DNA of 64,000 nt from Spinacia oleracea (Eukaryota; Streptophyta; Magnoliopsida; Caryophyllales; Amaranthaceae), in contig NC_079490.1 in the NCBI RefSeq assembly GCF_020520425.1, positions 7,130,001 through 7,194,000 on the forward strand, given 5' to 3'. The notes below the pieces were generated by a model. It saw only the letters and a program-made list of their open reading frames with translations, made no database searches and was not told the DNA's origin. Shown piece after piece: positions 50,807 through 61,328 of the stretch (position 1 is its first letter; each line of letters begins with the position of its first letter). The position numbers were made by a program, and so were the translations under genes.

Positions 50807-51260
50807 TTTTTTGACCCCCATCATGAGGTATGAGGGTTTGTATTTATATCTTTTTGGGAAAAGTGCTTTGTCAGCATATTCCCTAAAAGCATGCCATATG
50901 ATTGGCTCATTTATGTCATGAGGACAAGTGTCCTTACATGCTTAATCAGGCTCTTTTTATGGGCCGTGGGCCTATTTGTAGAGTTTGTATTCATTCCAAT
51001 AGGGGAATATACTGATTGATTTACACAATGACACATGTCATCTTGCCATAGGTTGTTTAGCTAAGTCATAAGTTAACAAGAAATAAGACACGTGTCCATT
51101 GATCTTGATACGTGTAACTTGGTTATTGGTCCATGATGGACATACTCTTTTTGTCCACATCAACATGAAAAGCCATATTAATGTTGTATGTTACTTTTGT
51201 TCCTCCATTTTTCTATAAAATTGCATTGTTTATTTTTTCAGAACATGAATACACCATGGA
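50807..51260 (-). repeat. Older gypsy LTR, reverse orientation, right piece
   Basis: It continues the LTR interrupted at 43859. TTGACCCCCATCATGAGG and AGGGTTTGTATTTATATC correspond in reverse to the promoter region of that LTR. The right limit is uncertain. Confidence 0.45.
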
Positions 51261-51915
51261 TACATTACATACGGAGTGAAGAATAAGAGGGTTCTGGATG
51301 TAGATACATTAAGTAATTAAACCAAATACATTAACTAAACACTCTAAGTACATCACAAATACATCACAGATACATTATCAACCATAGTAAAATTTTCGAC
51401 CAACTTCTGTAAAATGAAGAACGCTGACAGGTAATTGGGTTAAAGGAAGTTACTGAACTAACTTTGAAAGAGAGAAAAATAGGTATTTTGCATCTTAGTA
51501 AGAAAACTAAATTTAATTTAATTTCATTGTGGAAAACTAAAATCTAAATGAGAAAATTACTTAACCCTGTCGGCTGCCGTTCACCGATTGACAATTACCT
51601 GAGCGAGTTCCGAGAAGCAGAGGTAAGAATAATGGTGGTAGACCAAGTGGTAAATGTGGTCACCGTGTCACTGGGATGTGGAGGAGTTGTCCATCGCCGA
51701 AAAATATGGTGGGAAGTCAGAAAGCTCTTGGAATTGTAAAAGGAAAAGGGTCGTGGCATGTGGAATGATAAAGATTAGAATTAAAGTTGATCAAAACTAC
51801 CGACTATGCAATTCATGAAACACGCTCATCATTGTCCGTTAGATATGGTTGATCGAAGGGTTATGATTGCTTCTCACCCTTCTCACGTAACTTGTGCTTC
51901 TCACGTGAGCCTAAA

Positions 51916-51950
<35 letters not shown>

Positions 51951-52379
51951 TTATACTTTGGACACATATTTCAATGCGTAAATAACTTGTAGGAACAGAG
52001 GTAGTATATTATACGGAGTGTGATAAAATGAGTACATTCGAAAATTTATTAATTATGCAATGGATTTAGGAGATAAATATTTTCAGTTAATTATTTTGTT
52101 AAAAAATTAAGATGGTCAAATAATAATTTTAAAATGTTCGTGCATGCACAGGACCTAATCTACGTGGCACATTCGACTTTTTTTTAATTCAAAATTAATT
52201 TTGAAATCTTATTTCATTGGCTAAACCATTGTATTTTCTACGTCGCGCTCTAATGTTGGATTAATGTTTGATTTTGGATTGAATTTTATTTTATTTTATT
52301 TTAGATTAGTGTTTGATTTTGGAAGAATTTTATTTTAGATTTAGTTTTTAATTATTAGAGTGTTTTATTTTAGGTAAAG
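51261..52379. other. Intergenic AT-rich DNA
   Basis: No supportable gene. A (TA)n microsatellite lies at about 51919-51948. TTTTGGATTGAATTTTATTT-like words repeat near 52262-52345. Confidence 0.5.
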
Positions 52380-52695
52380 TTGTATTAATAACGAAAAAAT
52401 AGAAAAGTTGCTTGAATCAAATATCTAAAGGGGGTTCATGGCTAAGGGTAAAGATGTCCGAGTAAAAGTTATTTTGGAATGTACTGGTTGTGTTCGAAAG
52501 AGTGTTAATAAGGGATTAAGGGGCGTTTCTAGATATATTACTCAAAAGAATCTCCACAATAAGCCTAGTCGGTTGGAATTGCGAAAATTCTGTCCCTATT
52601 GTTACAAGCATACAATTCATGGAGAGATAAAGAAATAGATCGAACCGGACGTCTGTTTATAATCCTTTCAAGAAAGGAGACAAAACAATACAGTT
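52380..52695 (+). other. Plastid DNA insertion (NUPT) with rpl33
   Basis: It contains the plastid rpl33 gene with its usual upstream sequence (CAAATATCTAAAGGGGGTTC) and downstream spacer (GATCGAACCGGACGTCTG) toward rps18. The left limit is uncertain. On the right it stops abruptly at the start of the dispersed repeat at about 52699. Confidence 0.75.
52438..52638 (+). CDS. rpl33: Plastid ribosomal protein L33 copy in nuclear DNA
   Basis: The 66-aa frame is the full family length: [18 protein letters not shown] at the start, then [23 protein letters not shown] and HGEIKK. The zinc-binding cysteines (CTGC and CPYC) are kept. In the plastid it is part of the 50S subunit. Here it lies among nuclear repeats with no transit peptide, so it is probably an untranslated fossil that is still open because the transfer is recent. 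If the window were mis-assembled plastid DNA the neighbours would be rps18 and psaJ, and they are not. Confidence 0.8.
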   Translation: MAKGKDVRVKVILECTGCVRKSVNKGLRGVSRYITQKNLHNKPSRLELRKFCPYCYKHTIHGEIKK

Positions 52696-52698
52696 ATA

Positions 52699-53083
52699 TA
52701 TTTATAATTATCATGACAATTATCTACACAAAAAAAATTTAGATATAGTACGTACATGCTTTATAAAAAAATTGCTTCCGGGTTCGCGTTAATGTGATTG
52801 GTCACTTTCTATATAACTAGCTTAGGACACGTGCAACGCACAATTGAGATTAAATTTATTTACGAAGTATAATTAATTACTCGTAAATAATAATTTATAA
52901 ACAGTAAAAAGTATTTACGTTCGTTGTGTGTTTGAGAAAATATAAGGTACAAATTAAAAATAATGACATAGTAAAATTTGTAATTTGTATAAAACACAAT
53001 TTATTAAAATTAATCCATTAAACATGGTGTATTGCTGCTTATTTAACATACAAATTGTAAACTTGTTAATTTCAATTTATTTT
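52699..53083 (+). repeat. Dispersed 390 bp repeat, copy 2
   Basis: It is the direct-orientation partner of 43023-43412. Its left border coincides with the end of the plastid insertion. Confidence 0.85.
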
Positions 53084-54764
53084 CATTTGTTTTTGGAGAA
53101 AATGAAGAGAAATTAGGTTATAAAAAATAAAAGGAAAATTTGAATTAAAAAAAATAGAGGAAAGATGGGATGACACCTGTAACCTAATTAGGTACGGAGT
53201 ATTAATTAAAACTTGTATGTTTGCTCAATTGTTAGATCGCCACGTAGGAAATTCTTAAATTTTAGCCAATAAAAAATAACATTACTAATTTAATGTAGAA
53301 TTAAAAATTCTTTTGAAATCATTACTTTTCTTTCAATAAGAATTAAGATTACTTATTTGTTTTAGAATTAGAAAGTTTAAGTCATATTCTTAAATTAAAT
53401 ATCCAAACAATACAATTTTATCACATAATATCCTACAAACCGTATTCCAAAATATTATATTAGCTAAGGAAATAAAGTCCAACTTAAACTAAGTAACCAA
53501 ATATTAAAACCGTATTCTAAAATGTAGTATTAGTAATTTAGTAAATAAAGTCCTACCTCATCTAAATACTCCACAAATAAATATTATAAAAAAAAAACTA
53601 AATATTGTTTTTTTTAAGAATTAAAAACTTTTAGTCAACTTCTTAACTTATATATCCAACCAAATCACACCCATTTTCTACAAACCGTATACTAAATGAA
53701 GTCATACTTAAACTAAATTCCAAATAATACATGTTTTCGGATAACTTTACATCAATCATATGCTAACTCTTTGGTATGACATACAAAACTAATTATGCTA
53801 TTCAGAAATTAAAATCCTAGTTGAATTATAATTTTGGAATTAAAGTCCTACTTAAATTATAGTAAGCCAGAACACATTTATGATATTTTAAGATCTATTA
53901 AAAGAAGATATATTTATTGAGTTATTAGAGCACCACATAGACTATCATTAGATTTTGGCCAATAAAAATTTAAATTTGCGATTTCTTTTAGAATTTAAAA
54001 ATACAAGCGTACATAATAAAAATTAACTAATGAGATTAATTTGTAAATTAATTAAACAATTACATATAAAAAAATTAGATCAATTGATATTTAAAAATAC
54101 TTGCCATGCATACAAATCGATCTTATGCACGTCAAGAAAAGATAAATTGACAATAGATTTTTTTTAAAAATAGAATCACGTTCTAGATAAATAACATCAG
54201 TTTTCGGTGATAACATGATGTAACTATATGAGAAATAATTTAAAAGAAAAATAATAATTAATAAGTATGAAGCATATAATTTTTTTTAATACTATGCTAT
54301 GTCATTATCGATTTTACAACCTTGGAATTTGCATAATATAAGATCATATCAATATATATTCTTTTTGGATATGTATAAACTAATTCTAAAATATTTTTTA
54401 CACAATAAAAATCAGTTTGGGACGCATAAATATATACTATATTGTTTTCCTAAGTTCTACTGATTGTATTGTGTGCGGTCACGAATGCGATACTTTCATT
54501 ATCCACTTCTCTAAACAAATACTAGTCAACATATTATAAAGTTGATGTCCTAAAAATATATAATGAAACAAATATGATAAGACATCTCATGAATCGTGGT
54601 GTTTTTTATTTTATACATAAATAAGGAGGCATGATCAAGGTTCTTTAAATTTGACCCACGAATAATAAAGAGCTTAAAACTTAGGAAAACAACGAGTATA
54701 TATTTTCAATAGTTTAAGTTAAATAATTAACACATAACCGTGTATCGCACGGGCTTTACACTAG
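52817..54764. mobile_element. AT-rich segment with outward-facing Helitron-like ends
   Basis: At the left, CTAG (52817-52820) followed by CTTAGGACACGTGCAACGCAC is, in reverse, a GTGC/GCAC hairpin a few bases before CTAG. At the right, CCGTG-TATCG-CACGG (54738-54752) precedes CTAG (54761-54764) followed by T, the layout of a Helitron 3' end. No RepHel gene is present. Internal motifs TTATTAGAGCACCACA and TTGGCCAATAAAAA recur within it and at 41666. It could be one composite or two elements. Confidence 0.45.
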
Positions 54765-54880
54765 TAATAAAAATAATAATAATAATCCCTCCAACTTCTG
54801 GTAGTTCATTTGATCTTTGTAGCTTGTTAAGCTTGTAACGTTTTGATGTTTTCCCATAATAATAATAATAATAATAACAA

Positions 54881-55998
54881 GGAAAATTTGTAATTATTAA
54901 TCTAACATTTGCCCGATTTTCTTTAATTAAGCCTACCTATGCGATATTTCTAAATAATCCAACCTTTAAGACCCAACTATTATTATTAAGCCTAACAAGT
55001 TACTAACCTGCTATAGGCGGTATTCACCCTTACGTGGCATATAACAATTATAATTTATTTTTTCCCCCTAATTTTCTTTAATTGCTATTTTAATTTTCGT
55101 TCCTCTCTCCTCTGCGATTTTCTGCTTCATCTTTGCACTCCTCTCCATTATTTCTCTTCTACCTCTTCTCCACCATTGTCGATCCCTCATACCTCTCCAT
55201 TCGAAGTTCATAAAATAATCAGCAATTGCTATGGCGGGGGTAAAGTAATTGCCTGTTGGATCTAGATCTTCTTCAAATTCAAGGTTTTTTTTTTTTTTTT
55301 TTTCTAAATTTTCAACAAGACCACAATAACCAACATCCCACAACATAAAAAAAACTATATTATTGCAACATCTCTGGTTTTTACGAACAGGCCATCAAGG
55401 AAGCCCAAAATTCAAAATTTACCAAAAAAGGAAAAAAAACGCTAAGGTTCGTAAGTTCACCTTCAATTGTACGATTTTGGAGACGAAATTTGAATGCGCG
55501 TGGATGAAGTCACCTATTTCCACAAGAAAATCGCTGATGATGTCATGAACCAGTACAATTGTGGTTGAAGCAATAGTAATGGAGAAGAGAGGAATTGAAA
55601 CACGATACAGAGAAGAGAAGGGTTAAGGGTTTTTTGAAAAAAATAAATGAAATCCTTGTTTAGGTGGCAAGTAATGATGACGTGTCCAATATTTTAGGAG
55701 GGAAACCAACTTTAGGTTGTTTGTAGCAGGTAACCGGTCATCCAGGCTTAATAATAGTAGTTGAGTCATAAAGGTTGGATTATTTAGAAATATCGCATTG
55801 ATAGGCTTAATTAAAGAAAATCGGGCAAAGATTGGATTAATAATTACAAATTTTTCTTGACTTTGTAGCAGGTAACCGGTCATCCAGGCTTAATAATAGT
55901 AGTTGGGTCATAAATGTTGGACTATTTAGAAATATCGCATAGGTAGGCTTAATTAAAGAAAATCGGGCAAATGTTGGATTAATAATTATAAGTTTTCC
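54881..55998. mobile_element. Non-autonomous MULE with duplicated right TIR
   Basis: A perfect 9 bp duplication TAATAACAA (54872-54880 and 55999-56007) flanks TIRs of about 135 bp (GGAAAATTTGTAATTATTAA and its inverse). The right TIR is present twice in direct tandem (about 55728-55860 and 55863-55998). The interior has a T-run at about 55286-55305 and a short frame (55363-55548) containing KKRKKNAKVRKFTFNCT, faintly like ribosomal protein L22 but not convincing. Confidence 0.85.
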
Positions 55999-56249
55999 TA
56001 ATAACAATCAGAACATTACAATATTTAATATTATAATAATAAAATAAGATTATTAAAGAATAAGATAAACCACAATGCCGTTCTTTTAAATTGTACTGAT
56101 CTGAATAGAACTGAATGAAGTTGAACTGATCTGAGCTGAACAGAAATGCAATTAAGTCCAAAAGAATAGAGCCCTCCATCTTTGAAAGGGTTAAGGTCTT
56201 AAAGGATGTACGGGCCTTTGTTACTAAGTACTCCATTATTTCTGCTTCA

Positions 56250-56420
56250 TCTCTGCACTCCTCGTTCCACAGTGATTATTGGCAGAATATTTCCCCGAAC
56301 CCGAATTACTCTGCATCTCCATTCTCCTCTTTAAACCCTAACTTCTCTCCTCCCCTAACAAAAACAACAATTTGCAGTTGTGTCACCTCCATCTGCCAAC
56401 CACCTCTCTTCCTGCTCTCG
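56250..56420 (+). other. Probable 5'-UTR exon of the PNO1-like gene
   Basis: The stretch is pyrimidine-rich and leader-like, includes TTTAAACCCTAACTTCTC, and ends at a donor CTCTCG|GTGTGT (56421). The matching acceptor TTTTTAGCAG ends at 58937, 20 bp before the start codon. The resulting 2.5 kb intron is filled with repeats. Confidence 0.5.
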
Positions 56421-56953
56421 GTGTGTATCGATTATTTTTTAGATTTTTCTGTTAATTTAATTCGTATTTTTCTGATTTGATGGGTTTGAAATTATTTAAA
56501 TATAATTCTGTTGGGTATTTTGTTGGCTTTGTTTTAGGCGTTGTTTTCATGTCTAAAGCCATTGCTTTGTAGCACCACCGTTCATGGCGGCGGTGCTATC
56601 TAGCCGTTAGCTTAATCAATCAATGAAAAGTCAATTGTTGACTTCTTGTTAATAAATCTTGGCGCCATATTCTGTTTTTAGTTGTAACAAAATTCGGTTA
56701 CTATTAATATTACACTTGATCATTTGGGATCATTATCAATAAAAATTTACAAAGTTTCTCAAAATTTACAAAGTTTAAAGATTGGTCCTGGAGTACTCTT
56801 TTCCCCCCCAAATAAGGGAAGATTGATCATGGAGGGGTAAAAACATTACTCAACTTGAATTGTATGTTTAAAGATGTGCTACTAATCAGATTAACACTTT
56901 CATGTTTAACTTGAATTGTATAATTAAGTTTTTTTTGTTAATCCAAATTATAA

Positions 56954-57671
56954 CTAGTTTTTTTGCCCGTGATACGCACGGTATATATTTTTTAATCAAA
57001 TTAAATAATAATGTTAGATATAAACGTTGAAGGCCTGGCAATTTGCTAAATAATAAAGTATTGATTAATTGGGAGTTTTAAGAATATTAAAAGTTTTTCT
57101 ATTATATATTTAGGGAGAGTTGTACAAATAAGTTAAAGTTTATAAAAATAAAAGAGATTTTAAGGTGGTGACAAGTGGGCACGCAAATATTTGCCCGTGC
57201 TACGCACGGTATATTTTTTTAATCAAATTAAATAATAATGTTAGATATAAACGTTGAAGGCCGGGCAATTTACTAAATAATAAAGTATTGATTAATTGGG
57301 AGTTTTAAGAATATTAAAAGTTCTATTATATATTTAGGGATAGTTGTACAAAATAAGTTAAAGTTTATAAAAATAACGGAAATGATAAAGGTCGCAACAT
57401 GCGACCTTTAAGCCGTGTCACAATGGTGACATGGCACGCCTATGTGTCATAAATGTTTATTATATTCATAGTAAATATATATATCATAGTAAAATATTGA
57501 ATTGATAGTAAAAATAAATTGATGACGTGTAGCCTACATGTGCTTATTTGTACCAATGAAATGCCGACACGTAAGATTGCGATAATATTTTGTTGTCGCA
57601 ATTTGCGACCTATATCATCGTCCAATAAATAAAAGAGATTTTAAGGTGGTGACAAGTGGGCACGCAAATAT
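56954..57671. repeat. Tandem duplication of a Helitron-end-like unit, second copy interrupted
   Basis: Unit 1 runs from about 56954 (CTAGTTTTTTTGCCCGTGAT) to 57190. Unit 2 starts at 57191 (TTGCCCGTGCTACGCACGG) and continues to about 57376. It resumes at 57624-57671 with the same GGTGGTGACAAGTGGGCACG ending. The hairpin CCGTGC/GCACGG next to CTAG resembles a Helitron 3' end on the minus strand. Confidence 0.7.
57378..57623. mobile_element. Small TIR insertion within the second repeat unit
   Basis: Ends GGAAATGATAAAGGTCGCAA and, in reverse, GGACGATGATATAGGTCGCA form an imperfect TIR of about 30 bp. Unit 1 of the surrounding duplication serves as the empty-site reference, so the 246 bp between the breakpoints are inserted. 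The target duplication is AT-rich and not clean. Confidence 0.6.
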
Positions 57672-57891
57672 TTCTGTTTTAAAATATTAAGATAGATTAT
57701 GGAATATGAAAGAGGGAAGAAAGAAAATATGAGAGTTGTTAATTATCTTTTGCTTCATGAAATACATGAAAGGACACTTTGAAAAATGTTAGTTACTAAG
57801 ATTATTGAGGATTTTTTCAAAGAAAATAATATTAAATTAGAAAAAATAAGGAGATGACAAGTGGCACTCCAAACTCCCTGTTATTAAATAG

Positions 57892-58217
57892 TCACAAATT
57901 CTTATTTACAATGGGTGTACAATAAATATTGTACATCGAAGTAAAAGTTAACTCAAAATGCTTAAAAGTTAAGTTTATATATGTAAAAGTTATCTATTTT
58001 TAAGTGATAAATTTTTTCATTTTAGTAAAACTTATTTCTTCAAAATCACTAATAATGTATAAAATTAATCATTTAACCCTTTAAAATATTTATCTATTAA
58101 TTATTTTTTACTAATATAAAAGTTAATCAAAACTAGGTTAAAGTTACAAAAAAAAGGTTAAAGTTATCTTGGTGTACAATAAATTTATTGTACACCTTGT
58201 GCGCGCAAGACCTTTTG
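57892..58217 (+). mobile_element. MITE with 8 bp duplication, left of PNO1
   Basis: It is flanked by TTAAATAG (57884-57891 and 58218-58225), the duplication size of hAT elements. Palindromic GTGTACAATAAATATTGTAC motifs lie near both ends. It shares sequence with the inverted copy at 59765-59999. Confidence 0.6.
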
Positions 58218-58261
58218 TTAAATAGTAGTATAGATTTGTGAATTTTAGAAGCTAGGTAGAT

Positions 58262-58850
58262 TTTCGTTCAATGTGTATTAGGAAGTTTGGTATGTTTAGA
58301 AAACTTTTGGTGTTTATCATGTTTATGTGTATACCCACCTCATAATTCTTCTTGAATATCATGTTTTAATCTGCTTTGTATCGTTTTATAGTGCGTTCTA
58401 TTCACCTGATTTTCAATTATTTTTTCTGAACTTATCTTGTGTGGACTTAATTGAACATATCTGAACTTCCTAAGTTTTCATTCGATGTGTATTAGGAAGT
58501 TTGGTATGTTTAGCAAACTTTTGTTGTTTATCATGTTTATGTGTATACCCACCTCATAATTCTTCTTGAAAATCATGTTTTAATCCGCTTTGTATTGTTT
58601 TAGGGTGCGTTTTATTCACTTGATTTTCACTTATTTTTTCCTGAACTTATCTTATCTGAACTTAATTGAACATATCTGAATTTTGGTATGTTTAGCAAAC
58701 TTTTGGTGTTTATCATGTTTATGTGTATACCCACCTCATAATTCTTCTTGAAAATCATGTTTTAATCTGCTTTGTATTGTTTTAGGATGCGTTCTACTAA
58801 CTTGATTTTCATTTATCTTATCTGAATTTATTAAAACTTATCAAAACTTA
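58262..58850 (+). repeat. Three tandem copies of a roughly 200 bp unit
   Basis: The run TATCATGTTTATGTGTATAC plus CCACCTCATAATTCTTCTTG recurs three times (copies from about 58262, 58484 and 58683), each followed by TGCGTTCTA or TGCGTTTTA and TGAACTTATCT words. It lies within the probable 5'-UTR intron of the PNO1-like gene. Confidence 0.8.
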
Positions 58851-58957
58851 TTTTAGTTATAAGTTGTACTTGGTGAACCCTTATTTTTCCTGAACTTATC
58901 TGAATTTAACTGAACTTACTCTGTTCGTTTTTAGCAGAGATCGAGACGTAGGCATCT

Positions 58958-59575
58958 ATGGAATTACCAAGAAAGCCAACCTTTCAGCCTATTCAACCCA
59001 ACAATGTGTCAGACAGTGCTGAACTTCAATTCTGCTTCGTCCCCGTCCCACCAAACCGTCGCAAACCACTCCAAAAAGCCTGGAAAACCCAGATTTACGA
59101 ACCCATTCGCAACGAGATGAAGATCGACATCCGCATGAATCTCGTTGCAAAGCGTGTTGAACTCAAAACCATGATTAACACCCCCGATATTAGCAACCTT
59201 TACAAGTGTTCTTCCTATGTTCAAGCATTCATGCTTTGCTTTGAACCAGAGCAAGTAAGAGAGGCCTTTTTCAGGTACGATAATCTGGATATGTCTTCAC
59301 TTGATATACAAGATGTGAAACGCACACTAAAAGGGGATCATTTGATTCGTGCGATTGGGAGGATATGTGGGAAATCTGGGAAGATTAAATTCATGATTGA
59401 GAATGCTACTAAAACTAGGATTGTTTTTGCTGGTAATAAGATTCATTTTGTTGGTACACATGATGGGATTAAGATTGCGAAGGATTGTGTTTGCCGAGTT
59501 ATTATGGGTTCCCCTGCTGCTAAAATTGCTTCTAGGCTTAGGACCATTACAGCTCGAGCTTCTGAACGATTCTAA
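58958..59575 (+). CDS. PNO1: PNO1/Dim2-like KH-domain ribosome assembly protein
   Basis: PNO1 binds the 3' end of pre-18S rRNA and partners with the NOB1 nuclease in 40S maturation. The 205-aa single-exon frame has family landmarks in order: VPVPPNR (about 28-34), MKIDIRMNL (about 53-61), VELKTMINTPDISNL (about 67-81), QAFMLCFE, a KH core LKGDHLIRAIGRICGKSGK (about 128-147), FMIENATKTRI, KIHFVGT, and MGSPAAKIASRLR with a C-terminal ERF. The start is the first ATG after a good acceptor, and no upstream in-frame ATG fits. It is somewhat shorter and more divergent than I recall for plant PNO1 (FCFVPVPPNRRKPL at the N-terminus, FRYDNLDMSS in the middle), so it may be a diverged paralogue. The frame is intact. 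Confidence 0.88.
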   Translation: MELPRKPTFQPIQPNNVSDSAELQFCFVPVPPNRRKPLQKAWKTQIYEPIRNEMKIDIRMNLVAKRVELKTMINTPDISNLYKCSSYVQAFMLCFEPEQVREAFFRYDNLDMSSLDIQDVKRTLKGDHLIRAIGRICGKSGKIKFMIENATKTRIVFAGNKIHFVGTHDGIKIAKDCVCRVIMGSPAAKIASRLRTITARASERF

Positions 59576-59764
59576 AACCCAGATTTCTGTTGAGTTTGCG
59601 ACCTTTATCACTTCTCTTATTTGATATAGTCTGTTTATTACAGTTTCTCGCCTGGTTTGGTTTGATTCTTCTTGATTTGGTCTGAGTAATTTTCGCTTTT
59701 AACCGATCTGCCTGATCTGAATTTTTTTATCTGGTCTAATTTTTGTTATAAGCGATAAGAATAA

Positions 59765-59999
59765 CAAAAGGTCTTGCACAAGGTGTACATAACTTTTACC
59801 CAGTTTGGTTAGATGATTAATTTTATACATTATTAGTAATTTTAAAGAAATATTTTTTATTAAATTGAAATTTTTTATTAATAAAAATACATAACTTTAA
59901 CACATACGGAGTATAAGGGTAACTTTTAATTATTTTACGTTAACTTTAACTTCGGTGTATAATATTTATCGTACACCCCATATAAATAAGAATTTGTGT
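59765..59999 (-). mobile_element. MITE, inverted partner right of PNO1
   Basis: Its reverse complement aligns with 57892-58217 over most of its length. It is flanked by AAGAATAA (59757-59764) and AAGAACAA (60000-60007), an 8 bp duplication with one mismatch. Confidence 0.55.
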
Positions 60000-60007
60000 A
60001 AGAACAA

Positions 60008-61029
60008 GGCGAAAAGAACAAAATATAATTGTTTTCATTTTTTTAGTAAGATGCATAGAGGGCCCTATTCAGCTGAAACTCCTCTCAACTAACGTACCAA
60101 AATCAAGTTTTATACGAATAAAGTGAATTACTCAAAAAGTTTGTGAATCATTTTTAGTTTTAAAACTATATAATTCGTACATAACATAATACGAAGAAAA
60201 TTTTACAATGCATGTCAGTGAATTTTGTTTTAAAAATAATTTCAAGATACACGTAATACTCAGCGCATCGCCCGAACCATTAATTAGTTACTCCATACCT
60301 TTTAAATCTCCGTTTATCCTAAATATGGAGAAAAGTTAGATGATCACCTTTTCCCACCAACTCTTAAATGGACTCGGTCCACACTGAATTTATTGTGGAC
60401 CATTCCTAATAAAAGATCAACAACTTGTGTCTAATTTATTTTGTCATTTATTAGAATTATTATGAAAAAACTTATCAAATTCGTGCAGTTGATGCATAGT
60501 GTGCTTGAATAATGTGATTTTAAATCACAATTCCCCTTTAAAATATAGGATTATTATATCTAGAATATTTGGTGTTTAGTTATTATAGTCACTATAACAA
60601 CAACAAGAGGTTAGCTAGCCCCAAGTTTTTTATATTCATATATTTCAGATTGGATGTTACGAATTTTTAAAGAACAAGTGACTTGTATAGTTGGACACTT
60701 GGATATAATGACATGAGCCGAGAAGGATGTTATATTTCATTCTTTATTTAATACCAAGTATTAGTAAAGAAACTCATGCAAAGAATCCCCTCAAAAAAAA
60801 AAAGCTCATGAAAAGAAATTGCCAATATGCCCAAGAACAACTCATTACATCATTATGGCCTAATTATGGGGTTCATGCCAAAATAATTTTTAGAAAAAGT
60901 TCAAAACATTGTTCAATAATCTCGTGTTATGGACTAGGTATACTTGATACTTCCTCTTTAAGTTTGTTTGATTTGTTGTAATTTCTAATATCTTGTACTC
61001 TAAGATTTGCCATTTTTAGTTAAAGTCAT
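60008..61029. other. Intergenic AT-rich DNA
   Basis: I see no gene here. A GTCCACACTGAATTTATTGT-type palindromic tract at about 60375-60402 resembles the ends of the nearby MITEs. Confidence 0.4.
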
Positions 61030-61200
61030 TGTCGGAGACTCGGAGTTGGTCGGAAACTCACCTCGTGACTTGAAGGTTTTATGGTCGAGTCCCATCAGAT
61101 GTAATACTTAGCTCAAGCGTATACGTGTGTAGTTGAATTGACTAATTTGGGAATCTGATATAGGTGTTAATTCAGTAAGGTTATAAAAATTTAACCGAAC
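61030..61200 (+). mobile_element. tRNA-derived SINE
   Basis: GGAGTTGGTCGG (A-box-like, about 61042-61053) and GGTCGAGTCCC (B box, 61083-61093) are linked by ACTCACCTCGTGACTTGAAG, strongly tRNA-like. A non-tRNA body follows. The limits are approximate. Confidence 0.6.
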
Positions 61201-61328
61201 ACAGAGTATAGTGCTATGAAAATACAAAATAAGATTTAAATCAATACAGGATTATAAATATGGGCCATCAAATATTAATAGCCTTGACGATTGATTTATA
61301 TACATGTAATTCTAACCAATTGCTAACT

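Noticed and set aside
52438-52638. rpl33 as a functional nuclear gene for plastid L33
   Set aside because: No transit peptide or promoter context, and plastid flanks are retained on both sides. A plastid insertion is the simpler reading.
55363-55548. Ribosomal protein L22-like frame in the MULE at 54881
   Set aside because: Only a short basic stretch and FNCT resemble L22. The following conserved residues are absent.
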